A stretch of 64,000 nucleotides of DNA from Streptomyces celluloflavus (GCA_000720995.1 JOEL01000003.1:62001-126000), one strand, 5' to 3'; counted from the stretch's first letter, positions 25,901-34,769 are shown. The notes: generated from the sequence alone by a model not told the origin. Program-made: numbers and translations.

Positions 25901-26760
25901 TCAGCGGGCGCCGCCGATCGCCCCGCCGCCTGCCCAGTCTGCCGAGCCGCCATCCGCGGTGGCCAAACCCTCCAAGAGGGATTGCTCGTCAGACAGGTCC
26001 GTCTCCGGAGGTGCCTCGCAGTGGTCGAACAGCAGGTCATCACCCGCTGTGGTCTTGCCGTCGAGCCGGCTCTTTCGCGCTCCGAACGACCGCTCTGCCA
26101 GGCCCCCGGCGCACCAGGGACGAACGCATTCGGCGTCTCAACAGAACAGCCTTGGCCTTGCCGAGGCTGCGGCGAATGACATCCGCCAGCCGACGCGCGC
26201 CATTCGTCGGCGTCCACGGCTCGGTCTGATCCAGCGCCGACAACACCGGCCGGAACCCCGCATGCGACGTGCCCGATATGCCCACCGGATCGATCCGGCC
26301 TCGCGGCACGTTCACGAACGTGTCCAGCGGTTCGATGTCTAATTTCCCGTTCGCCGTCGCGTTGCGTTCTGTGTTGCCTCAGCAGCGGAATGCAGGCGTT
26401 CGCCGTCTGATTCGGGCTGACAGCGACGATCTGTGCCTTCGCGTCGAACTTGCTCCCCGAAGAGGGCCACGGCCGACCGCCTGGTTCGCCGTCCGCGTCC
26501 CGGCCGTCCGGCAGGGCATCGGCGGGACCCCCGACCAGCACAGAGCAGCCGCCAGCGGCGAATTGGCCCCAACCGGCGGCCGGGAAGGCACCGAGCGGCC
26601 GACCCGCCGGTCGTTGTTCAACGCCCGTCCGCCAGCCCCGATCCCTCGAACCGCAGATCGATCGCGTACAGCTGAAGCACGAACGTCGCCTGCTCGTCGG
26701 TGAACCCCAGCGGCTCACCGGCCGCCTACCCGTACGGCACGATCGGTACTTCGGCATTGC
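25901..26760 (-). pseudogene. Decayed phage terminase large subunit
   Basis: Reading the minus strand in all three frames gives consecutive pieces of an actinophage-type TerL. In order they are EPLGFTDEQATFVLQLYAID, VGANSPLAAALCW (Walker A region, GWGKSPL in intact relatives), DADGEPGGRPWPS, AQIVAVSPNQTAN, LDQTEPWTPTNGARRLADVI, ETPNAFVPGAPG and HCEAPPETDLSDEQSLLEGL. The pieces lie in the correct order but in different frames, with a stop near the start, so several frameshifts have killed the gene. The C-terminal nuclease domain is missing. This marks a former prophage or phage-derived element. Confidence 0.8.
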
Positions 26761-26882
26761 AGCCCAGCGCCGACTGAACCGGCGTGGGCGGTTCGCCGGG
26801 GTACGAGGGTCCGCTCCAGGGCATCCTTCCCCGGCCGGTTGTCGGCTCCCGCTGCGTGAAGGTGTCCGCCTACCGTCCCGTC

Positions 26883-27350
26883 ATGCAGTGGACAGCGCTT
26901 GTCAGCGCGACCGTCGGGGCAGTCATAGCCACCCTCTCCAGCGCATACCTGGACCGCCACCGGTGGCGTCGAGATCAGCGCGATCGCATCAGCGATACCC
27001 GCCGTGCCCTCTACGGCGAATACCTCGCGAGCTTGTCGAAGGCACGTAACGTCTTTCGTAGTCTCGCCCGCGACGCGGACCTCGGTCCCACGGAACGGGA
27101 GAGGGCCGCGCGCGACGGCTTCGCTCCCTGCTACGAGATTCGCTACCAGATGTCGATCACAGCTTCCGTTGCCGTCGTTGCGGCATCGGAGGACGCGTTC
27201 CGACGCCTCCGCGACGTACGGGATCACGCCGCTGCCGGGGCTCTGGCGGGAGACGAGGCGTACTCGGGTGGCCGAGCGGAGTACGAAACGGCGCTCACGA
27301 AGCTACGCGCCGCCATGCGTCACGAACTCGGCGCCGAACAGCTGGAGTAG
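26883..27350 (+). CDS. Small membrane-anchored protein of unknown function
   Basis: A 155-residue protein with one N-terminal membrane helix (MQWTALVSATVGAVIATLSS) followed by a basic stop-transfer (DRHRWRRDQRDR) and a helical cytoplasmic domain rich in Arg, Ala and Glu. The layout resembles small Streptomyces proteins with an N-terminal anchor and a YxxYL-type helix bundle (RRALYGEYLASLSKARNVFR). I chose ATG 26883, where the helix begins; an upstream in-frame extension is non-coding. It lies on the opposite strand inside the decayed phage region and may be a later insertion. Confidence 0.6.
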   Translation: MQWTALVSATVGAVIATLSSAYLDRHRWRRDQRDRISDTRRALYGEYLASLSKARNVFRSLARDADLGPTERERAARDGFAPCYEIRYQMSITASVAVVAASEDAFRRLRDVRDHAAAGALAGDEAYSGGRAEYETALTKLRAAMRHELGAEQLE

Positions 27351-28122
27351 CGCCAAGGCCGTTGCCGAACGCCCGATCCATCGGAGCTGGTCTGCGGCTT
27401 GATGGCGCGCAGTTCCGCGTACAGGCGCTAGGTTCACGTCCGCGCCAGAGGATGCCTTGCCGCCGTTGGTCTCGATGTCCTCGTCGGTCTCGTCGGCCTC
27501 GTTGGCTTCATCCTCCTTGTCTGCCTCGTCTGCCTCGTCGAACGTCATACGAGGTCGGGCCCCGCCCTCCGGCGTCGCATCGCAGTTCGCCACCCGCGGC
27601 AGCCGCAGTTCAGCCGCGGGCAACAGGCCACCGAGCCCGTACTCCGCGTAGATATCGCCGTGTTGAGGAGAAGTCCCGGTCCGTTCCGCCGAAGTGCTCA
27701 GCCCGCGTGCAGGCACGCCACATTTCCCACCGCTCGACCGTCCAGGCGGGCCGGCCGAACGCGACCAGAAACCCTTCCAGCTCGATCTTGAAGGCCGGAA
27801 GGGCTGGCGCCTCGGCTCGCTCGCCTCGGGATCCTCTACTCCGCCCCCTTGTGGTGACGCACCCGCCGGCTCGGAACCTCGGGCACCGGTCCTGCCCCGG
27901 CCATTTCGGCGGCCATGCTCTCGCGGCCGCAGGGCCATATGAGCGATATGCGCTCCCCGATGACCCGGAGTCCTCAGACCCGTACAGAACCGGAACCGGA
28001 GCGCCTATGGCTTACGGTCGCGATTTCGTGATCACTGAGTCCCTCCCTGGGTCTCGCCGAGATCAACATGCATGAAGTACATGACGACGCGGTGATTGGC
28101 GCAGCCCTGGGACGTGCCTCGG
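27351..28122. other. Gene-poor stretch with an acidic reading frame
   Basis: About 770 bp without a gene I can support. A minus-strand frame starting at 27551 reads MTFDEADEADKEDEANEADE and continues into the end of the preceding gene. It has a weak start region and may be the tail of a decayed phage protein. Confidence 0.3.
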
Positions 28123-28419
28123 TCAGCCTGACGCGTCGCGGCCGAGGTCTGCGCCACCGACAGCCGCCGACTCCTGCGGTCTTCTTCTCTCGGCGCCATG
28201 AGCAGAGCACCTCAAGGCTGTTGTCGTGGCGGCCACGACGCTCGCCGATGTGATCGACCTCAGAGCAGTGGTCGCAGGGCAGCATCCGCCGTCGCGCGCG
28301 ATGGCAACGCACGGACGGCCGTCCCCGGCGAGGATGCGCCGCCGGATCGCGCGCCGGTCGGAGGGAAGTTGAGCATTCCGGATGCTGCCGTTCCATGCCA
28401 CGCCAGCCTGCTGGGTCAA
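28123..28419 (-). pseudogene. Frameshifted HNH endonuclease
   Basis: The minus strand reads AWNGSIRNAQLPSDRRAIRR and ILAGDGRPCVAIARDGGC in one frame. It then continues in a second frame as CDHCSEVDHIGERRGRHDNS and LEVLCSWRREKKTAGV. Joined, these match small actinophage HNH nucleases, with CxxC, the VDHI core and the LCSWHHxKK ending. A frameshift near 28,265 separates the zinc-binding parts, and the last conserved histidines are Arg here, so the gene is dead. In phages, HNH genes sit next to terminase genes, and a terminase remnant lies 1.4 kb downstream. Confidence 0.7.
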
Positions 28420-28571
28420 CCTCGGATTCCGATTCCGGCATCCTCTATGAAATTAAGTGATCATTCGAATGAAATTTCAATCGAACGGAATTACCCGGCT
28501 ATTCGGGTGATACGTCAAAAGAGTGACGGGTAGAGCATCTTCGTCCCATCACAACGCGCAAGGAGACAAAG

Positions 28572-28844
28572 ATGCGCAAGCTCGTAGGACGTGCCGTCGC
28601 TTCGGCAGTTCTCGCAACGGCTGCTCTCGTCCCCCTGTCCGGCATCGCGGCAGCCGCCGCTCCGACTCACACGCCCGTCCAGTCAGTCACCCGGGCCGCG
28701 GACTCCGACCGGGGGCACCACGGTTGGGAGCACCATAACTGGGAGCACCATGGCTGGGGGCACCATGGCTGGGATGGCTACGGCCACCGGTGGCACCACG
28801 GCATCGGCTTGGGCCTTGGACTTGGCTTGGGCCTGGTTCTCTGA
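28572..28844 (+). CDS. Small secreted His/Trp/Gly-repeat protein
   Basis: A 90-residue protein. A Sec signal peptide (MRKLVGRAVASAVLATAALV, cleavage probably after GIAAAAA) is followed by a spacer and then about four tandem repeats of the type HHGWxHHxWE (GHHGWEHHNWEHHGWGHHGW). It ends with a hydrophobic run of Gly-Leu repeats. AAGGAG precedes the ATG. The upstream 120 bp are unusually AT-rich (28,440-28,530) and probably hold a strong or regulated promoter. The histidine density suggests metal binding, but no family is recognised. Confidence 0.75.
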   Translation: MRKLVGRAVASAVLATAALVPLSGIAAAAAPTHTPVQSVTRAADSDRGHHGWEHHNWEHHGWGHHGWDGYGHRWHHGIGLGLGLGLGLVL

Positions 28845-28965
28845 CCGCGATCCGAACAGCTGCGGTGCGACGCGCGTGAGCGCTCAGCGACTGCACGGCT
28901 AGCTGTCGACTGACCCATATCTGGGGCCGGCGCCGTTCCACCGCCAGGCTCCGCCTCTGAGTACG

Positions 28966-29000
28966 ACGAAGGTCCCGATCAGCTTGGTCGGGACCTTCGT
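28966..29000. terminator. Terminator downstream of the His-rich protein gene
   Basis: A perfect 13-bp stem (28966-28978 with 28988-29000) with a nine-base loop, 121 bp past the stop of the His/Trp/Gly-repeat gene. Confidence 0.75.
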
Positions 29001-29715
29001 TGTGTCGAGGATCAGCGATACGCCCGCACGCCGAAGACGCCCCGAGTGCTACGTCTGCACGTGTGAGATCAAGCAGCCGTTGTCGGTTGGAGTTCGGCAA
29101 TGGCTACGAGCAACCGGCCGGTGCCGTTGTGGCCATTCCTGCGGACGATTCCGGTGAGTTTGCGTCGGTGGCACCGTACGCGGATGACGCCGGGTCAAGC
29201 TCCGGTGCCGGCATGGACGGTATGGATGTCAACTGCTCCCGGCCGACAGAAGGGCGTGTTGCCGGGGCGGAACCCATCGTCTCCCGAGGTCGCACCGGCT
29301 CAGAGCTTGAGCATTCAGTTCTGCGGTTTGGGACGACAAACACTCCTTCTTCTCAAGGGGGTTGGGGTAGCTGAGCCTTCGTCAGCGCACTCGCGCAGTC
29401 ACTCGGCGAGACCACCGTAGGCGCGACAGGCCGTCCAGCCCTGGGAGGGTATCGGCCGGCCTCCGGCAGGTGCGTTCAGTCCCTGCTGCTCGGCTCGGTG
29501 CGGATCGTGTGTCCGTGTGGTCTCAGTCGCTGCCCCCCTGCATCCAGGGTGGTTGTTGTAGGGAAAGGCGAGGATTTTTAGCACCGTCTCACGGACTGCT
29601 TGCCCCCTTCTGCCCGTCCGGTGCGGCACCCCTGTCTCACGTAGCACGCCCGTCAGATCGTGGCGGACGTTGCGCCCCGATCCCTATTGCGCCCAGCGGT
29701 GGCGACGCGGCCGAG
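29001..29715. other. Gene-free stretch before CRISPR array 2
   Basis: About 700 bp with open frames on both strands but none with a convincing start, composition or domain. A plus-strand frame from 29100 (106 codons) was considered and not accepted. No cas gene is present. Confidence 0.4.
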
Positions 29716-29868
29716 AGTGCCCCACGTGTACGTGCGTGGGGAGCACTTGAGCTGGGAGCTGCATGCACTCCGTGTGCCGGGAGCATCCCCGCATGCGCGG
29801 GGACCACCAACGGCCGCGGGGCCGCCGGAGGTACGGCCCGGGAGCATCCCCGCATGCGCGGGGACCAC
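29716..29868 (-). CRISPR. Type I-E CRISPR array 2: two intact repeats plus a degenerate one
   Basis: Two identical 29-bp repeats at 29780-29808 and 29840-29868 are separated by a 31-bp spacer. A strongly diverged repeat at about 29716-29746 still ends GGGGAGCAC and is separated by a 33-bp spacer. The repeats differ from those of array 1 at two positions (GGGAGC for GGGACC, and GCATGC for GCACGC). Orientation is the same as array 1, with the leader at the higher coordinate. Confidence 0.88.
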
Positions 29869-30020
29869 AAGGCGCGACCTGCGGATTCACCACCGGCCGA
29901 CGCGAGTTTCAGGCACTTTCACGGAATCCGGCGAACAGGGCATAGCGGACACATCCGCATTCCCCTCCGCCCATCCTGACCAACAGAGCGCGTACTCCCA
30001 AGCCAACCCGCCACCCCGAA
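29869..30020 (-). promoter_or_regulatory. CRISPR leader of array 2
   Basis: Homologous to the leader of array 1, starting with the identical AAGGCGCGACCTGCGG directly after the last repeat and sharing GGGCATAGCGGACACAT about 70 bp further on. It lies between the array and the protease gene. Confidence 0.8.
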
Positions 30021-30116
30021 ACGCCCCCACCGACCCTATCCACAGCCCAGCCACCACGCAGTACAGGTCCCGAATTCAACGCCGCCCCAACCTCAGCGCA
30101 GGAATAGCCACTACCA

Positions 30117-30152
30117 GCGACGGGGCACAGCCGTCCCGCTGTGCCCCGTCGC
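30117..30152. terminator. Terminator after the protease gene
   Basis: A 15-bp perfect stem (30117-30131 with 30138-30152) with a six-base loop, 24 bp past the end of the minus-strand protease gene. Confidence 0.85.
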
Positions 30153-30176
30153 CATGAGCACGGTTGCAGCAGTGCG

Positions 30177-31154
30177 TCAGGCGTTCTGGGCGCCGTTGTA
30201 GACCTGCCAGGCCGCGTCGCGGTAGTAGGCCCAGTAGGCGTCGCCCCAGGAGCCCATGTAGCTGGCGGTCTGTACGGCCGAGCCGTCGGGCTGGTAGTTG
30301 ACGACGAACGGGCCGCCGCTGGCGCCGCCCGAGAGGCCGTTGCAGACCTTGAGGCTCACGCCGCCCTGCTGGGCGTCGTAGGGTGCGCCTTCGCACCAGA
30401 CGGCGTAGTCCTTGTCGCCGGGGATGCCGAGGGCGTGGGCGTAGTTGTGGGAGTCCCAGTTGAAGCCGATGCCCGTGCCGCCGACCACGTCCTGGACGTG
30501 CCGGCCGTCGTTGCCGCCCGTGCTCAGCACGATGAAGGCGTTGTCGCCGCCGGCGGACTTGTCGTCCACGCGCCAGCCCATGGAACGCCAGTTCCACCAG
30601 CCATGGGGCGCGTTGCCGCGGTCGTAGGTGGGCGCGAAGCGGAAGTTGGTGTAAGTCTGGCCGGTGTCGATGTCCATGACACAGTGCCGGGCCGTGGCGA
30701 GCACGTCGTGGTTGTTGCTGTTGACGACGTTGGCGGTGCAGAGGTAGTCGCCCTTGCCGGGGATGCTGAAGACCAGCCGTCCGACGGTGGACCAGACGCT
30801 GGGGCCCGCGGCGGCCTTGGTGTTGGCCTCGGCCTTGGCGCGCAGGTCCGGCCCGCCCTTGGGAGCGGCGGCGGGGACGAGTCTGGGCTTGCCCGGCTTG
30901 GCGTCGGGTCTCTCGGCGGCCTCGACGGCCTTCGGCTTGGGCAGGACGAGCGGCTTGGCGTTCTTGATGCGCTGCGGCGTCCAGTAGGCGTCGAGCTTCG
31001 CGGCCGACGCCTGGTTGGTGGCGGTGACGACCGTCGAGGCCGGGGCGGAGTGGGCTGGAGCAGAGCCTGTCGGGGCCGCGCTGGCAGCGGTCTGGCCGAG
31101 GACGACCACCGTCGTGGTGGCCGCGCAGACGGCGGTCAGTGCTATTCGTCGCAT
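30177..31154 (-). CDS. Secreted trypsin-like serine protease
   Basis: A 325-residue exported S1-family protease. A Sec signal peptide (MRRIALTAVCAATTTVVVLG, cleavage near ASA) precedes a proregion of about 80 residues rich in Lys/Pro/Ala. The catalytic triad is visible: His in LATARHCVMD, Asp in GGDNAFIVL, and Ser in LSGGASGGPFVV. This layout fits the V8/trypsin-like peptidases common in Streptomyces. The ATG at 31154 is preceded by AGGGAAGC; the longer frame to 31205 is not needed. It probably degrades extracellular protein. Confidence 0.9.
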   Translation of the reverse strand: MRRIALTAVCAATTTVVVLGQTAASAAPTGSAPAHSAPASTVVTATNQASAAKLDAYWTPQRIKNAKPLVLPKPKAVEAAERPDAKPGKPRLVPAAAPKGGPDLRAKAEANTKAAAGPSVWSTVGRLVFSIPGKGDYLCTANVVNSNNHDVLATARHCVMDIDTGQTYTNFRFAPTYDRGNAPHGWWNWRSMGWRVDDKSAGGDNAFIVLSTGGNDGRHVQDVVGGTGIGFNWDSHNYAHALGIPGDKDYAVWCEGAPYDAQQGGVSLKVCNGLSGGASGGPFVVNYQPDGSAVQTASYMGSWGDAYWAYYRDAAWQVYNGAQNA

Positions 31155-31712
31155 GAGCTTCCCTGCTTTCCATACGGAAGGGGATGAAGCGAAAGGGAGA
31201 TACAAGCGGAAGGGAGATGCACTGGAACGCCGTGAGTATGGGCAGAGTCATTCAACTTCCGATAAACGAGCGATCAACATCGTGAACCGCCCACGCCTGG
31301 TTGCCTATTCGGGCGGGGACTGACTCTTGATCACCGCCGCTGCTTGGAATCCGTACGAGGCGGCCGCATCGAGAGTGACGCCTGCAGTCGAAGTGCCGTG
31401 ATCCAAGGCGGTGTTGATGCCAAGGGAAGCGCCTGAAGGGGCGCAACGGGCTCGTGCGGGATCGGCGGCCGTCCGGTACTCATCAGTGGAGCAGGCAAGT
31501 TGTCGGCCATGGGCCTGCCCCCTGAACCCGTGCGGACGGCGGCACCTGCCCCTCACTCAAGCCGCTCAGCCGCACAGACCAAGCCGCCGGCCCGCCGGTA
31601 GTCCGACCCACCGGTCAACCAACCCACCGGTGGTACGACGCGCTCACACAGATCGTGACCAGCCCACAGCCGACAACCGAGACGTAGGGAGGGACAGGGA
31701 GGGAGCGAGCGA
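31155..31712. other. Upstream region of the protease gene
   Basis: About 560 bp without a confident gene. The first 110 bp are AT-richer and hold an imperfect direct repeat (AAGGGAGAT twice within 25 bp, near 31,192-31,220), a reasonable place for the protease promoter. A minus-strand frame at 31556-31305 ends LDAAASYGFQAAAVIKS, which looks protein-like, but it is unrecognised and may be a gene fragment. Confidence 0.4.
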
Positions 31713-31746
31713 GCCCCGCCCCCGTGCGCTGTCACGGGGGCGGGGC
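31713..31746. terminator. Terminator after the alpha/beta hydrolase gene
   Basis: A perfect 14-bp GC stem (31713-31726 with 31733-31746) with loop CGCTGT, 73 bp past the end of the hydrolase gene. Confidence 0.85.
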
Positions 31747-31818
31747 CGGGTCCGAGTAGCGCCAGCAGCTCGGATGGTGACGGGAACCACGGTACGGGCG
31801 ACCACTGACAACGGCGGG

Positions 31819-32679
31819 TCAGTGCGGGGCGGAGGTCTGGGACGTGTGGTGGAGGAGGGCCGGTACAACGGTGTCCCAGAGGGATGGCGGGAGCTCGTGG
31901 CCGGTTCTGGGCATGATCAGCAGTTCGGCTTGCGGAAGGAGGCGGCACAGGGCTTCGCCGTGGGCGAGCGGGAAGACGGGGTCCTGTGCGCCGTGCACCA
32001 CCAGTGTGCGGATGGTGATCTCGTCCAGGCGGAGGCCGGTCAGCGCGCCGAAGTCGATGACGAAGTGGTTGGTCAAACACGAGGCGAGATCGCGCGTCCG
32101 GGCGACGTCGCGGGCGGCCAGGGCCCGCACACCGGCCTCGTCGTAGTGCGGTGAGCCGCCCGCGTAGATCCGCAGCAGGCCGACGATGAACTCCACCACG
32201 GCCGCGGGGTCCGCGGGATCCGGGCCGCCGGCATCGACGTAGTCGGTGAACTCCTTCGACATCGGTGGCAGGTCCGGGCCGCCCGGACTGGTGGAGACCA
32301 GGGTCAGGGACGCCACCCGGTCGGGGTACCGCTCCGCGGCCAGCAGCGCGATCCCACCGGCCATCGACCGTCCCACGAGGTGCGCGCGGTCGATACCGAG
32401 GGCGGTCAGGATGCCGATCGCGTCGTCCGCCATATCGGCCAGCGTGTACCCCGGCCGGCCCGGCGGGTAGCTGACCGATCTGCCGGTGTCCCGGTTGTCG
32501 AAGCGGATGACGTACCGGCCGCCGGACGCGATCCGTTCGCAGAGTGCCTCCTCCCACCACAGCATCGAGGCCGACGCACCGTGGATGAGCAGGATCGCCG
32601 GATCCGCCGGATTGCCGAATGCCTGCGTGCAGAGGTCGATGCCGTTGGCCTCGATGATCTTCTCGGCGCTGTTCGCCAT
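31819..32679 (-). CDS. Alpha/beta hydrolase (RdmC/epoxide-hydrolase-like)
   Basis: A 286-residue cytoplasmic hydrolase. Visible are the oxyanion loop LIHGASASMLWW, the strand RFDNRDTGRS, the nucleophile elbow VGRSMAGGIAL (GxSxA instead of GxSxG), the acid in HGAQDPVFP and the His in RTGHELP. The pattern is closest to anthracycline methylesterase-type or aromatic-ring cleavage hydrolases, but the substrate is unknown. The ATG at 32679 follows GAAGGAGCG. A much longer upstream frame to 33354 is low-complexity and non-coding. Confidence 0.87.
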   Translation of the reverse strand: MANSAEKIIEANGIDLCTQAFGNPADPAILLIHGASASMLWWEEALCERIASGGRYVIRFDNRDTGRSVSYPPGRPGYTLADMADDAIGILTALGIDRAHLVGRSMAGGIALLAAERYPDRVASLTLVSTSPGGPDLPPMSKEFTDYVDAGGPDPADPAAVVEFIVGLLRIYAGGSPHYDEAGVRALAARDVARTRDLASCLTNHFVIDFGALTGLRLDEITIRTLVVHGAQDPVFPLAHGEALCRLLPQAELLIMPRTGHELPPSLWDTVVPALLHHTSQTSAPH

Positions 32680-32882
32680 GCGTACGCTCCTTCTCTGGTG
32701 GGGACCAGCCTGCCCGGACGGCGTGGCTGCGGCGTCCGGCGCGCCGGAGAGTGGGGTGTGTCGCGGCGGCGCGTCGCGAACGAGGCGGTGCGACGCAGCG
32801 AACGGTGGGGCGGCATGGCGTGGGAGGGAACGAGCCCGGCGGTCCGTCCGGGTGAGGGCGAGGGGACGGGCGGCGAGGGCTG

Positions 32883-33281
32883 ATGGCGAACGGTGGCGAG
32901 GTGGCTGCCGGCAGGCCGCGGTGCGTGCTGGCGACGGTGGTCTTGGACTGTCCGGACGCGCGGGCGCTCGCGAACTTCTACCGGCGACTGCTGGGGTGGG
33001 AGGTGAGACTGAGCGAGCCGGACTGGGTGCTGCTCGGGCCGCCGGAGGGCGGCACGGGGATGTCGTTCCAGTCCGAGCCGGACTATCGGCCCCCGGTGTG
33101 GCCGGAACGGCCCGGGGAGCAGCAGAAGATGCTGCATCTCGACATTCGCGTCGACGATCTCGACGAGGCCGAGGCGTACGCGGTCGGGCTGGGTGCGACG
33201 CGGGCCGGGTGGCAGCCGCAGGACGACGTACGCGTCTGCTTCGACCCCGCGGGGCACCCGTTCTGCCTCTTCGTCCCGTGA
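32883..33281 (+). CDS. VOC-family (glyoxalase/bleomycin resistance) protein
   Basis: A 132-residue vicinal-oxygen-chelate protein. ATVVLDCPDARALANFYRRL is the typical first beta-alpha unit (CPDxxxLAxFY), with MLHLDIRVDDLDEAEAYAV starting the second repeat and FDPAGHPFCLF at the end. It may bind a metal or sequester a small molecule; its substrate is unknown. The gene is divergent from the hydrolase. Confidence 0.87.
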   Translation: MANGGEVAAGRPRCVLATVVLDCPDARALANFYRRLLGWEVRLSEPDWVLLGPPEGGTGMSFQSEPDYRPPVWPERPGEQQKMLHLDIRVDDLDEAEAYAVGLGATRAGWQPQDDVRVCFDPAGHPFCLFVP

Positions 33282-33495
33282 TCGCTCGCGCTCCGCGTCC
33301 GGTGTCCGCTCGGTGGCGCGGGGCCGAACGCGGAGCGTGTGGGACTGAACACATGAAGGCAGGGCAACCGGGCCGAATGCCCGATGATCTCCGCAGGTCA
33401 GAGAGGTGAGAAGGCGTCAGGGCCGCAACGGGGGTGCGTGTCCGGGGCGTTCGGCCGGCGCACGGGACGGTGCATTGTCAGTGGCTGCCCCTAGC

Positions 33496-33690
33496 ATGTC
33501 TCACATGTCCCCAACTCCTTCTACCCCTACAACTACGGTCGTTCCGGCCTCCGAAGCGAACGAATCGATCCGGCGTTTTGTGCGCACCCGGCGCGGTGCG
33601 GCGTGGACGGCGCAGGACATGGCGGAGTACGCGGTGCTGCTGGAGGTCTGGACGCACGCGGCGCGTAAGCCGGTCGTCGAGGCGGCGTAA
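33496..33690 (+). CDS. Small conserved Streptomyces protein
   Basis: A protein of 64 residues (61 if ATG 33505 is used). A Ser/Thr/Pro-rich start is followed by ANESIRRFVRTRRGAAWTAQ and YAVLLEVWTHAARKPVVEAA. The helical C-terminus with a conserved WxxAxxxxVVEAA ending is found in small hypothetical proteins widespread in Streptomyces. Function is unknown. Confidence 0.65.
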   Translation: MSHMSPTPSTPTTTVVPASEANESIRRFVRTRRGAAWTAQDMAEYAVLLEVWTHAARKPVVEAA

Positions 33691-34052
33691 CGCGCCACGG
33701 CGATGCCCGGTCGGGCGATGGGCAGACAGGCGACACCCGGACAGACGATGGTCGTGGCGGTGTGCGGGTCCCCCGACGGAGCCGGGGTCGGGAGGGGCAG
33801 GATCGTGGCCGGCCCGCAGACTCCGCCGGACAGGGCGGTGGGCCGAGAGCAGTCGGCCAGGTCCTTCTCCCAGGGCGGCGCCCGGCGACCGCGTTAGCCG
33901 GACGTTAGGGAGCGACCGGCCGGGCGTTAGTGGATCAACAGTGGCTCCGCCCAGACTGATGCATGTACACGGCACGGAGATGGCCGGGAAGACACCGGAT
34001 CTCCGAGAGCCACCGAACCACCATGCAGTCGCCTGCGCGCAAGGGGGATCCC
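33691..34052. other. Intergenic region before the lipoprotein gene
   Basis: About 360 bp, with nothing recognisable beyond a likely promoter for the downstream lipoprotein gene. Confidence 0.4.
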
Positions 34053-34760
34053 ATGTCCTGGAAGAACACCGCCACCACCGACACCGCCGCCACCGGCACC
34101 ACCACCGCCCGCTCGTCGCTCCGGCGGGGGCGCCGGATCGCCGCAGCATCGCTGATCGCCGTCGCCGCGCTGTCGCTGACCGCCTGCCAGAACGATCGGG
34201 ACGGCGTCAAGGCGAGCCCGGACGCGTCCAGCCCCGGCACTCCTGGTCAGGCGCCGTCCGACGGAGCTCCGGCCACACCGGCCAAGAACGGGTCCGACGG
34301 CGGCGGCAAGTCGCCGGAAAGCGGGCAGAGCCACGGGAGCGGAGCGGGCGCCACCGGCGGCGGCAGTGGTGCCCGGCACTCCGGAGCGAGCGGATCCGGT
34401 GCCGGGGCGGGGTCCTCGAACGGTGGCGGGTCCACGAACGGTGGCGGCTCTGCGTCCCGGGGCAAGGGAGTGGTCGGCACCTGGGAGGGCGTCCTCAACT
34501 ACCTGGCGCCGGGCAAGCTGACGGTCACCCCGTCGTCCGGCCCCGAGCAGGCGTTCTTCATCGGGCCGCAGACCAAGACCCTGGGCGCCGCCGGGATCTG
34601 CGCCTCCAACGGCAACGTCACCGTGGACAGCCACGGCTACGGCACCTCGCCGTGCACCGAGGCCCAGTTGGAGAAGGCGTCCAAGATGGACGCTATCCGG
34701 GTCCGGGTGACGGTCCGGGATGGTCTCGCCACCGAGATCGCGGAGCGCTACCACCCCTGA
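34053..34760 (+). CDS. Lipoprotein with disordered linker, unknown function
   Basis: A 235-residue protein. The N-terminus has a twin-arginine-like basic stretch (SSLRRGRRIAAASLIAV) and a lipobox LTAC. A 100-residue Gly/Ser/Ala linker follows. A compact domain of about 90 residues begins GTWEGVLNYLAPGKLTVTP and contains two Cys (GICASNG, TSPCTEA) that may form a disulfide. The start at 34053 has AAGGGGG 6 bases upstream. It probably displays a small sensing or binding domain on the cell surface. Confidence 0.75.
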   Translation: MSWKNTATTDTAATGTTTARSSLRRGRRIAAASLIAVAALSLTACQNDRDGVKASPDASSPGTPGQAPSDGAPATPAKNGSDGGGKSPESGQSHGSGAGATGGGSGARHSGASGSGAGAGSSNGGGSTNGGGSASRGKGVVGTWEGVLNYLAPGKLTVTPSSGPEQAFFIGPQTKTLGAAGICASNGNVTVDSHGYGTSPCTEAQLEKASKMDAIRVRVTVRDGLATEIAERYHP

Positions 34761-34769
34761 GGACACACC

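Noticed and set aside
25840-25920. Possible tRNA or attachment site
   Set aside because: A GGTTC-like stretch and G+C-rich arms caught the eye, but no cloverleaf with a proper T-arm could be drawn.
25759-26757. 332-codon minus-strand frame in the terminase region
   Set aside because: It contains some terminase blocks (DADGEPGGRPWPS, ETPNAFVPGAPG) but others lie in different frames, so it is part of a pseudogene rather than an intact gene.
27303-27551. Acidic minus-strand frame (MTFDEADEADKEDEANEADE)
   Set aside because: It has a weak start region, low complexity and overlap with the end of the membrane-anchored protein gene; only a decayed fragment can be claimed.
29100-29420. 106-codon plus-strand frame before CRISPR array 2
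   Set aside because: There is no ribosome-binding site, and composition and sequence resemble no protein family.
24083-30176. Search for cas genes in the CRISPR island
   Set aside because: No helicase/nuclease, Cascade, Cas1 or Cas2 motif was seen in any frame, so no cas gene is reported.
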